This document shows, one piece after another, positions 16,125-24,300 of a stretch of 38,329 bases of DNA. The notes beneath the pieces were generated by a model. That model saw only the letters and a list, made by a program, of their open reading frames with translations. It made no database searches and was not told the DNA's origin. Source of the stretch: Dyella silvatica (lineage in GTDB: Bacteria > Pseudomonadota > Gammaproteobacteria > Xanthomonadales > Rhodanobacteraceae); the NCBI RefSeq assembly GCF_026283955.1, contig NZ_JAPDPE010000042.1, positions 1-38,329 of the forward strand, read 5' to 3'. The translations under genes were made by a program, and so were the position numbers. How positions within the stretch are numbered: the stretch's first letter is position 1; every line of letters starts with the position of its first letter.

Positions 16125-17135
16125 TTAAACGTGGCCGGCGCCTTCGCTATCCAGGTGCGCCATCTGCGCGGGAGCGTAGCGATCGCCGGCCGCGGCACCC
16201 TTGGGCACAGCCGCTTCGATCTGCGCCAGATCTTCAGTGCTCAGCACGACATCGAGTGAGCCCAATGCCTCTTGCAGGCGATCGCGGCGGCGCGCACCGA
16301 CCAATGGGACGATGTCGTCTCCCTGGGCCGCCACCCAGGCAATCACCAACTGGGTCACGCTGACTTGTTTGGTGTCGGCGATCTTGCGCAATGCCTCGAC
16401 CAGGGCCAGATTCCGATCCACGTTGCCGGCCTGGAAGCGCGGGCTGTAGGCACGGAAATCATTGGCGGTCGTCGCGCCTTTTTGCCAATGCCCGCTGATC
16501 AACCCGCGCGACAGCACACCATAGGCGGTGATGCCGATGCCCAGATCGCGACAGGTTTTCAGGATGCCGTCTTCGATGCCGCGGGAAATCAGCGAGTACT
16601 CGATCTGCAGGTCGGCGATGGGGTGCACCGCAGCCGCGCGGCGCAGGGTCTCAGGACCCACTTCAGACAAACCGATATGGCGCACATAGCCCGCCTTGAC
16701 CATGTCGGCGATGACGCCCACCGTCTCCTCGATCGGCACGCTCGGGTCCAGCCGCGCCGGCCGGTAGATATCGATATGATCCACGCCCAGCCGTTGTAAC
16801 GAATAGGCGAGGAAGTTCTTCACCGATGCGGGCCGGGTGTCATTACCCGACCAACCGCCGGCCGGGTCGCGCTGGGCACCGAATTTCACACTCAGCAAGG
16901 CGTTGTCTCGCTGGCTGCCGGCACTCTTGAGCGCCTCGCCGATCAGCATCTCGTTATGGCCGGAGCCGTAAAAATCGCCGGTGTCGAGCAGGCTGACACC
17001 CGCCTCGAGCGCGGCATGGATGGTGGCGATGCTTTCGGCGCGGTCAGACGGGCCGTACATGCCCGACATACCCATACACCCCAAGCCAAGGGCGGACACA
17101 TGCGGACCAGTCGCACCTAGTTGACGATGTTTCAT
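16125..17135 (-). CDS. Aldo-keto reductase
   Basis: A 336-residue (alpha/beta)8-barrel NADPH-dependent oxidoreductase of the aldo-keto reductase superfamily. Catalytic residues visible are D51, Y56 (LLDTGDFYG) and K84 (SVKFGA). The fourth tetrad position, normally histidine in a Y-Q-H-R context, falls in IYRPARLDP (122-130) and has no histidine. Cofactor-loop features (QIEYSLISR, GVLSRGLISG) are present. It probably reduces small aldehydes or ketones. It is divergent from a LysR gene, whose product likely controls it. The start ATG at 17135 follows an AGAGGTT-like site on the minus strand. Confidence 0.88.
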   Translation of the reverse strand: MKHRQLGATGPHVSALGLGCMGMSGMYGPSDRAESIATIHAALEAGVSLLDTGDFYGSGHNEMLIGEALKSAGSQRDNALLSVKFGAQRDPAGGWSGNDTRPASVKNFLAYSLQRLGVDHIDIYRPARLDPSVPIEETVGVIADMVKAGYVRHIGLSEVGPETLRRAAAVHPIADLQIEYSLISRGIEDGILKTCRDLGIGITAYGVLSRGLISGHWQKGATTANDFRAYSPRFQAGNVDRNLALVEALRKIADTKQVSVTQLVIAWVAAQGDDIVPLVGARRRDRLQEALGSLDVVLSTEDLAQIEAAVPKGAAAGDRYAPAQMAHLDSEGAGHV

Positions 17136-17190
17136 GGCAAAACCTCTTGGTTAACCGCCCGATGCGGTGTTGACGGAATGAAGTATGAGC

Positions 17191-17225
17191 GCGAAGTGAG
17201 CGTGCGATAATCCGCCCCACTTCGC
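17191..17225. promoter_or_regulatory. Candidate LysR operator between AKR and LysR genes
   Basis: An 8-bp perfect inverted repeat, GCGAAGTG/CACTTCGC (17191-17198 and 17218-17225), flanks a GATAAT sequence that could be a -10 box. It lies in the 114-bp divergent region, so binding here could control both genes. Confidence 0.45.
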
Positions 17226-17249
17226 ACGGGTTGTACGGATTTACGCACA

Positions 17250-18158
17250 ATGAGCGATCCCGACCTTTCTGATCTCGATGCTTTCATGGCGGTTGCCCGG
17301 GCGCGCAGCTTTCGCGGCGCGGCCGCGATCCGCGGCGTTTCCGCCTCGGCGCTAAGCGCCGCGCTGCGGCGGATGGAGGCGCAGCTTGGGGTGCGCCTGC
17401 TCAACCGCACCACCCGCAGCGTCACCCCGACTGAGGCGGGCCAACGCCTGCTGGAACGACTCACCCCGGCACTCGACGACATCGCCGGCGCGCTGGATGC
17501 GGTCAACAGCTTTCGCGACAGCCCCACCGGCACACTTCGCTTCAATGTCCCATCCATTGTCGCCCGGCATATCTTGCCGCCGATCGTGAACGGCTTTCTG
17601 GCGGCGCATCCCGGCATCAAGCTTGAGGTCACCGCCAACGACACGTTTATCGACGTGCTGGCAGCCGGCTTCGACGCCGGCATCCGCTACGAGGAAAGCA
17701 TCGAGCGCGACATGATTGCCGTGCCGATCGGGCCGCGCATTCAACGCATGGTCATTGCGGGCGCACCGGCTTACCTGGCCCAGCATGGGCATCCACAACA
17801 TCCCAGCGAACTGCTGCGACACGCCTGCATTCGGCATCGCTTTCCCAGTGGCGTGGTTGCCAGCTGGGAACTGGAACGTAACGGCGAGATCATCCGGATC
17901 AGTCCGGACGGGCCGCTGATCGCATCGACCATCGCCCTGGAGATCGAGGCCGCCATCGCCGGCCTGGGATTAGTCCACATCTTTGAGGATGATCTTCGCC
18001 CGGCACTCGCCAGCGGTGCCCTGGTGCCAGTGCTCGCCGACTGGTGGCAAAACTTCTCCGGCCCGTTTCTCTACTATCCAAGCCGCACGCACATGCCTGC
18101 ACCCATGCGCGCTTTTGTCGACTATCTCAAGAGTGAGCAGAACGGCCGCGGCCAATGA
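17250..18158 (+). CDS. LysR-family transcriptional regulator
   Basis: A 302-residue LysR regulator. The N-terminal helix-turn-helix (about 8-66, FRGAAAIRGVSASALSAALR) is followed by the RLLNRTTRSVTPTEAG wing typical of the CrgA/AaeR-like branch. The effector-binding domain spans about 95-295. It is transcribed divergently from the aldo-keto reductase gene, a common pairing in which the regulator responds to an aldehyde or quinone-like compound and induces the reductase. That role is inferred from context. Confidence 0.9.
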   Translation: MSDPDLSDLDAFMAVARARSFRGAAAIRGVSASALSAALRRMEAQLGVRLLNRTTRSVTPTEAGQRLLERLTPALDDIAGALDAVNSFRDSPTGTLRFNVPSIVARHILPPIVNGFLAAHPGIKLEVTANDTFIDVLAAGFDAGIRYEESIERDMIAVPIGPRIQRMVIAGAPAYLAQHGHPQHPSELLRHACIRHRFPSGVVASWELERNGEIIRISPDGPLIASTIALEIEAAIAGLGLVHIFEDDLRPALASGALVPVLADWWQNFSGPFLYYPSRTHMPAPMRAFVDYLKSEQNGRGQ

Positions 18159-18221
18159 CAGCCGGTTTGATCTCAAGCGCTGATTTCAATCGCAGGTGTC
18201 GTAGCCAACGTCCGCACCCGA

Positions 18222-18467
18222 CTATTTGTTCGCGGATTCCAGCTCAATACTTGTCAATGCGATACCCAGTACTCGCACATCGGCTGCCCCGGATCGGGCC
18301 TGCGGTGATGTTGCGCCGATCACCCGGATATCGAGTTTGTGCAGCGGAAGATCGGGCGGCAATGGCACGTGGATGGATGCAGGCTGATCATCCGATATCT
18401 GCGCGGCTTCCACCCAGGAAGAATCGTCTGGAGAGGTTACCTTTACCTCGCCACTCACTATCCCCAT
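18222..18467 (-). CDS. Short beta-rich ORF overlapping glycosyltransferase end
   Basis: An 81-residue frame directly after the glycosyltransferase. It starts either at ATG 18467 (10-bp overlap) or at GTG 18458, where the GT stop and this start share a base (TAGTG). The peptide looks like a beta-sandwich tail, ending in ADVRVLGIALTSIEL. Similar segments occur in polysaccharide-biosynthesis and glycosyltransferase proteins, which is recalled family knowledge and not proven here. The frame is open well upstream inside the GT gene, so this could be a coupled small protein or a domain split off by a frameshift. No function is assigned. Confidence 0.55.
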   Translation of the reverse strand: MGIVSGEVKVTSPDDSSWVEAAQISDDQPASIHVPLPPDLPLHKLDIRVIGATSPQARSGAADVRVLGIALTSIELESANK

Positions 18468-19555
18468 TTCCTGCTTGAGTGCTGCACGGTTGGCGCCGCT
18501 TGCCGCGGGGGCGATTTCTCCAGTGGCTCGGCATCGGCCGTTGCTGGCGCGGTAGCCTGCTCGAGCTTGCGCATGCGCAACAGTATCTGTTCGGAGATTT
18601 TGCGATTGACCGCGATCAGATCGGCGATCAAGGCAAGGACCACCATCAGCACGCCAAGTATCAGGCTGAGCGCGGACAGCACCACCGACTGCACGTGACC
18701 GTCGCCACTGCCGGTTATCAGGAAATAAAGAAATCTTGTGCCTACGGCAAGACCGAATGTGATGGACATCACGCCGGCCCACATAAACAAGGCTAGCGGC
18801 CGATAGATGACGAACACCCGCAGAATGGTTCCCAGGGAACGCTTCACGTAATTGGGAATGCTGCTGACCAATCGCGAGGGACGCAGATCGGGATTCGTAT
18901 GGATGGGTACGGAAATCACCCGCAGGTCGCTAAGGCCCGCCTGGATAATCGTTTCCAAGGTGTAGGTATAGGCACCGAAGACATTAAGCCGCATCGCCGT
19001 TTCGCGGGTCATCGCACGAAACCCGCTTGGCGCATCGGCGATATCGGTGTTGCTGGCCATGCGAACCGCCCAACTGCCGAGCCGTTGCAGCTTCTTCTTC
19101 ATCCATGAAAAGTGCGCGGTCTCGTCGATCGGGCGAGCCCCCACCACCATATCGGCTTCTCGGCGAAGAATCGGTTGCGTAAGCGTAGGAATATCGCTGG
19201 CGTCGTATTGGTTGTCGGCGTCGGTGTTGACGATAACGTCGGCACCGGCAGCGAGTGCCGTTTCCAATCCTGACATGAAGGCCGCGGCAAGCCCGCGATT
19301 GGCCGGATGACTCACGATGTGATCGACGCCTGCCGCACGAGCCACTTCCACGGTTTTATCGGTCGAGCCATCGTCGATCACCAACCATTCGACCAGGTCG
19401 AAGCCGGGCACTGCCCGTGGCAGCGCGGCCAGTGTAATGGCCAAGGTTTCTGCCTCGTTGAGGCAGGGGATCTGGATGACCAGCTTGCGCAACGGCAATG
19501 TGACAGACCCTGCTGAACTGCGATCCGAAGTTCTCGATGGGCCTTGAATTGCCAT
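18458..19555 (-). CDS. Glycosyltransferase family 2 with C-terminal membrane helices
   Basis: A 365-residue GT2 enzyme resembling dolichyl-phosphate mannose synthase/GtrB. The catalytic GT-A domain covers about residues 22-240, with IPCLNEAETL, the nucleotide-binding VIDDGSTD (59-66) and the metal-binding DADNQ (112-116). Two long hydrophobic segments follow (about 250-285 and 292-320), with a cytoplasmic coiled tail. Such enzymes move a sugar from a nucleotide donor to polyprenyl phosphate at the inner membrane. It is divergent from a methyltransferase and flippase-like pair with which it probably forms a lipid-linked sugar pathway. A short ORF overlaps its stop codon. Confidence 0.88.
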   Translation of the reverse strand: MAIQGPSRTSDRSSAGSVTLPLRKLVIQIPCLNEAETLAITLAALPRAVPGFDLVEWLVIDDGSTDKTVEVARAAGVDHIVSHPANRGLAAAFMSGLETALAAGADVIVNTDADNQYDASDIPTLTQPILRREADMVVGARPIDETAHFSWMKKKLQRLGSWAVRMASNTDIADAPSGFRAMTRETAMRLNVFGAYTYTLETIIQAGLSDLRVISVPIHTNPDLRPSRLVSSIPNYVKRSLGTILRVFVIYRPLALFMWAGVMSITFGLAVGTRFLYFLITGSGDGHVQSVVLSALSLILGVLMVVLALIADLIAVNRKISEQILLRMRKLEQATAPATADAEPLEKSPPRQAAPTVQHSSRKWG

Positions 19556-19743
19556 AACGTTTAGCGTCCCCTAAGTCGTAGACCATTCGCGGCACCTGCG
19601 CAGATCCTTCTGCCGTCGACTGCCGTACTCAAAGCTGTGTCAAGATTATTACATGCTGTCGCGAAACTGTCGCCGGGCCGTCTCAAGGCTGTCGGCATAG
19701 AACGCTCATCAGAGAATAAGGTTTACAGATCAAGGGCAAACGC

Positions 19744-20367
19744 ATGGGTGACGCGACGGTGATTCAGCCCGCCGGCAACTTTTACGACAAGTACCGCACT
19801 CGCAATCCGGTGGCGAGATGGCTGATGTCGGGCTTTTTGAAAGCCTTCGACAATGCGACCGCAGTGACCCAAGGGAGCACCCGGGCGATTGAAATCGGAT
19901 GTGGCGAAGGCGAGCTGTCGATGCGCCTCGCCCGCGCCGGTATCGCGGTGGAAGCTTGCGATATCGCGCCGGAGGCCATTGCCGAAGCCACGATCCGGGC
20001 CAAGGCCGCCGGGCTGGATATCCCGTTTATCGAATGTGCCATCGAGGATGTGGCAGGTCGCTTTGCGCCGGCGGAGTTGGTGATCTGTTGTGAGGTGCTG
20101 GAGCATCTTGAAGATCCACACGCTGCGCTGGAAGTACTCAACCGCCTGAGCACTCGTTATGTGCTTGTCAGCGTGCCGAGAGAACCGCTTTGGCGCATGC
20201 TTAACCTCGTTCGCATGCGCTATATCGCTGAGCTGGGAAATACACCAGGCCATGTGAAGCATTGGTCGCGGCGCCGCTTCGTGCAAATGCTGGCTACACG
20301 CTTTGATATCGTCAGCGTGCAATCGCCATTGCCGTGGACCATGGTGCTGTGCCGTGTCCGTCGCTAG
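19744..20367 (+). CDS. Class I SAM-dependent methyltransferase
   Basis: A 207-residue Rossmann-fold methyltransferase. Motif I is EIGCGEGELS (50-59), followed by acidic D78 (ACDIAPEA) and motif II-like ICCEVLEHLEDP (about 115-126), typical of UbiG/Methyltransf_11 relatives. AAGGGC precedes the ATG. The 14-bp overlap with the next gene implies coupled translation with the membrane protein. It may methylate a sugar or lipid intermediate made by the divergent GT2 enzyme. The acceptor is unknown. Confidence 0.87.
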   Translation: MGDATVIQPAGNFYDKYRTRNPVARWLMSGFLKAFDNATAVTQGSTRAIEIGCGEGELSMRLARAGIAVEACDIAPEAIAEATIRAKAAGLDIPFIECAIEDVAGRFAPAELVICCEVLEHLEDPHAALEVLNRLSTRYVLVSVPREPLWRMLNLVRMRYIAELGNTPGHVKHWSRRRFVQMLATRFDIVSVQSPLPWTMVLCRVRR

Positions 20368-21286
20368 ACGCAGCCTTCGCGCCGCGGGTACGTTACTGAG
20401 CGCGCTTTGTGTCGGCTGGGTCATTTATCGATTTGTCGAAAGTGGATTACTGCAGCGCGTCGCTCATTCATCGCATGCGCAGGCGATCGGCTGGCATCTC
20501 GTCGCCGCCATTCCCACCTACGCCATCGGCGTGCTGGCGCTGGCTGCGGCATGGTGGTTTGTTCAGGCCAGCGTGAGTCGGTTGCGACCGAGCTTTCGCG
20601 ACACCGTGCTGTGTTATGCGGTGACTCAGTTCGGAAAGTATCTGCCAGGGAATGTGGCGCAATATGTTGGGCGGCACGTCATGCTCAAGCGGTGGGGCGT
20701 GTCGCATGCGGCGCTGGTGTTCTGCGCCATCGCCGAAGCCGGCCTGCTTGTCGCGGCGGCACTGCTATGGGGCGCCTCCCTGATCAACCAGTTGCTGCCG
20801 GCGCTTTCATCGATAGGGGTATGGTGCGCCGTGCCGCTGGTTGTGCTCGGCAGCGGCTGCGCCTTTGCCGCCGTTCAACGACAAGCGCCTCGATGGATGG
20901 GCCAGCTGGCTCCGTTCGCCCCGCGCTGGCTGATCCCTGCGATATTTTTGTACCTGCTGTTCTTCGCCCTGATGGCCATGACCCTGATCCTGGTCGCCAC
21001 GCCTTTCGAGGCTATCCAGGGTGGCTACGGCCTGCTTGCCGCGGTGGCGGCGCTGAGCTGGGCTGCAGGCTATCTGGTTATCGGTGCGCCGGCCGGGCTG
21101 GGTGTGCGCGAGGCGGTCTTCATCATGCTACTGAAAGGTCACCTGCCTGAAGCAGAAGTACTGCTGCTCGTGGCCGGATTCCGCATGGCGACCTTCGGTG
21201 GCGATCTGCTGGCCTTTCTTTCGGGGCTGCCCTTCATGGCACGCCTGCGAAAAGCCGCCGTTGCAGGCACAACCCGGCCGGGCTAG
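20354..21286 (+). CDS. LPG synthase TM/UPF0104-family membrane protein, flippase-like
   Basis: A 310-residue protein with about eight membrane helices. It has the hallmark motifs of the lysylphosphatidylglycerol-synthetase transmembrane/AglD/YbhN family: QFGKYLPGNVAQYVGR (about 93-108) and GAPAGLGVREAVF (about 250-262). Such proteins act in flipping or modifying lipid-linked molecules. The open frame begins at a TTG at 20303, but the GTG at 20354, overlapping the methyltransferase end by 14 bp, is more plausible. With the adjacent methyltransferase and divergent GT2 enzyme it could translocate a lipid-linked sugar; that is inference. A palindrome downstream probably terminates it. Confidence 0.85.
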   Translation: MSVARRSLRAAGTLLSALCVGWVIYRFVESGLLQRVAHSSHAQAIGWHLVAAIPTYAIGVLALAAAWWFVQASVSRLRPSFRDTVLCYAVTQFGKYLPGNVAQYVGRHVMLKRWGVSHAALVFCAIAEAGLLVAAALLWGASLINQLLPALSSIGVWCAVPLVVLGSGCAFAAVQRQAPRWMGQLAPFAPRWLIPAIFLYLLFFALMAMTLILVATPFEAIQGGYGLLAAVAALSWAAGYLVIGAPAGLGVREAVFIMLLKGHLPEAEVLLLVAGFRMATFGGDLLAFLSGLPFMARLRKAAVAGTTRPG

Positions 21287-21324
21287 ATGGGCCATCACTT
21301 ACTGCACTCAGCGCGCGTGAAAGT

Positions 21325-21352
21325 CAGCGCTATGCCGATCGGCATAGCGCTG
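21325..21352. terminator. Perfect palindromic hairpin between convergent genes
   Basis: A 12-bp perfect stem (21325-21336 and 21341-21352) has a GATC centre, so the whole 28 bases are self-complementary. It sits between the flippase-like gene and the autotransporter stop codon and should work as a terminator in both directions, although T-runs are weak. Confidence 0.65.
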
Positions 21353-21360
21353 CTACCGCA

Positions 21361-24300
21361 TCAGGGATTGAACTTCTTCTCCACCCCGAACAGGATCGAT
21401 TGATTGTCCTGGCTGCTGTTGTCGAGCAGATTCTGGTACTCGAAGCGCAGCGTCCATCCGCGCAGGGTTTGCAGTTGGATACCGATACCGAGCAGGGTGT
21501 GATTGCGTGACTGGTTGTCCAGCGTGGCATGGTAGAGCGGGCCGCTCAACAGGTCGGCGTAGCTCATCGTGGCCTGGCTGGCGCCTTGCAAGTCACGTTG
21601 ATACTCCACTCGCGCGGTCGGCATCCACATGCCGTAATCCGCCTTGATTTGCCACTGCGCACGCAGCCCCAGGCTGCCGGTAAAGGTTTTTACCGTCTGC
21701 GACTGGTAGTTCAACGCGTAGATCGCATCGCCATGTTCGGTGTAGCTATCGAGCTTGGCGTTCGCCACGTCCAGGCGTCCATACGGTGACAACAGCCACA
21801 TGTCGCCGCGATGTTCGTAGCCGAAGGCCAGCGATCCGAACCACTGCCCGCCATCGCGGCTGCCGGTCACGATATTGCCGTTGGCCGTGACGTAGCGGCG
21901 TGCATCGAACGACAGCCATTGGTAGCCGACCAAGCCATCGAGATAGGTCGACTCGGTCGGTCGATAGCTGGCATAGGCCGCCACGTTGTAGCTGTCGACC
22001 GTGCTGCGGCTGCCCTTGTTGCCGACATCCGAGGCATCGTGGCCGTAGCCCAGGCCAACGCCCACCGCCAGCGACGGATCGATGCGCTTGTCCGCACCCA
22101 CGCTAAGGCCTGAGGTGGTGAAGTCGATGCCGTTGGCACTGGCACCCAGTTCACGCGTGCCGAAGTTCACCGCACCGCCAGTCCATACGCTGATATCCCC
22201 CGGCAAGCCCGCCGCGGAGCTGCCATGACGGCCCACCGGATCGGCCGGCGCATCGGCGGCTTGCATAAAGTAGCGGCGCATCCCTTCATCCTCCGGCGAG
22301 TTGCCGCGGCTCATGCCGAGGAACGGGTCCTTGTTGCTGGATTGGCGTCCGCCGCCCGAGCTGAAGGTGATTCCGTTGCTGAAGCCGCTGTCGCCAGAAC
22401 CGCTGTGCAGGCTTTCCAAGCGTCGCTGGAAGTTGTTGATCTGGCCAGTCGCCATGCGCCGCGCCGCGTCGGCTTGCGCATCGAGAATGCCCATCACCTC
22501 GGCGTCCTTGGAAGGATCGCTGCGCGGCGTCACCGTCACCGCCAGCGAACCGGGCGCCGACGTGGCGTAGGCGTTGCTCAGCGTGTAGCTGAGTTGCGCC
22601 ACACCGCTGAAGGTCGCCGCGGCGGTGAAGTTCAGCACATAGCCGGTTGCCGTCGCCTGGATGGTGCCGCTGCCGGCGTTGGACGGCGAGATGGATACCA
22701 GATTGGCCGCGGTGAAGGGGCCTCCGCGCGCGCCGGCGGTGAGATCGACCGGCACCGTGGTGCCCGCCAGTGCCGTCGCCGATAGCGACGCAGCCACCGG
22801 CAGCGGATTCACCGTGACCGTAATCGTCGCCGGCAACGACACGCCGAACGCGTTCGCCACCGTATAGCTGAAGCTGACCCGGCCCGAAGCATCGGCGGCC
22901 GGGGTGTAGACGATGTCGTTGCCGCTGACACTGGCTACACCCGTCGATGGTGGCGTCGCGATGGCCACCACGGTGAACGGGCCGCCGCTAGCACCCACGG
23001 TGGCGTGGATCGTCACCGGTTTACCGGCGAGCACCGTCGCCGTCTGCGGCAATGCCACCGGCACCGCCAAAGGCGCCACGGTAATGCTGACCGTCGCCGG
23101 CGAAGAGGTGCCGCCCGGTCCGCTGGCGGTATAGGTCAGGCTGTCGCTGCCGTAGTAGTTGTTGCTCGGCGTGTAGAGCACATTCAAGCCACTGACACTG
23201 GCACTGCCATGCGCCGGCATCTGCACGATGGCGATAGAAGTGATCGGCCCGGTGTCATTGTTGGTGACCGGTATGGTTACCAGCGCATTGGCCGGTGTAG
23301 TCGCCGTGTCGTTGACGACGATCGGCACAGGCTGGCCCACCACGACGGTATAGCTTTGCGTACCGGTGAAGTTCAGGCTGTCCTTGGCGGTTACGCTGAA
23401 GGTGTAACTGCTGGGCGAGGTGGGCGTGCCGCTGAGTACGCCGCTGGCGCTCAGGGTCAGGCCTGCCGGCAAGGCACCCGCGCTGACACTATAGCTATAC
23501 GGCGCGCGGCCACCGCTGGCACTGATGGTTTGGCTATAGCTCGCGCCCACTTGTGGATTGGGCAGGCTGCTTGGCGATTCGGTAATGGCTGGGGCAGTGA
23601 TGTCGATCGTGTAGTTCACCGTGATCATCGCCGGCGAGCCGGTACCGGTACTGCTATCGACCACGCGTATCGCAAAGGCGAAATGTCCGGCCACGGTAGG
23701 CGTGCCAGTCAGACTGCCGCTACTTGCATTTAAGGTGACGCCGGTTGGCAATGCGCCGCTACTCACCGCGTAGGTGTAAGGCGTGATGCCACCACTGGCG
23801 ACCAGGTTCTGGTTATACGCCGTTTCGGCCACTCCATTGGGCAGACTGGACGGCGTTAGCGCCAAGGTGGCCATGTTGATGGCCAGCGTATACGACTGCG
23901 TGCCGGTTTGATTGTGCGCATCCGTGGCCATCACCGTGAGCGCAAAGCTGCCCGAGGCCGTCGGCGTGCCGGTGATCTGTCCACTTGTTGCGTTAAGCGT
24001 AAGGCCGGCCGGCAACGCCCCCGCGGTGATCTGATAACCATAGGGTGCAATACCGCCACTGGCATTGAGCGACGTGGCCGGATAAGCCGCTGCTACCGTG
24101 CCGCCCGGCAACGATGTTGTCGCGAAGACGATATGCGGCGCGCTTACCGATAAGGTGTAGCTGATGGGGCCGGTCGAGAACGGCGCGCCAACACCCACCG
24201 AATGATCGGTGCTGTTGATCGTGATCGGGAAGCTGCCGGTCTGCGTCGCCGTACCGGATAGGCTTCCGGTGGCCGCATTGAAGACGATGCCGGCCGGCAA

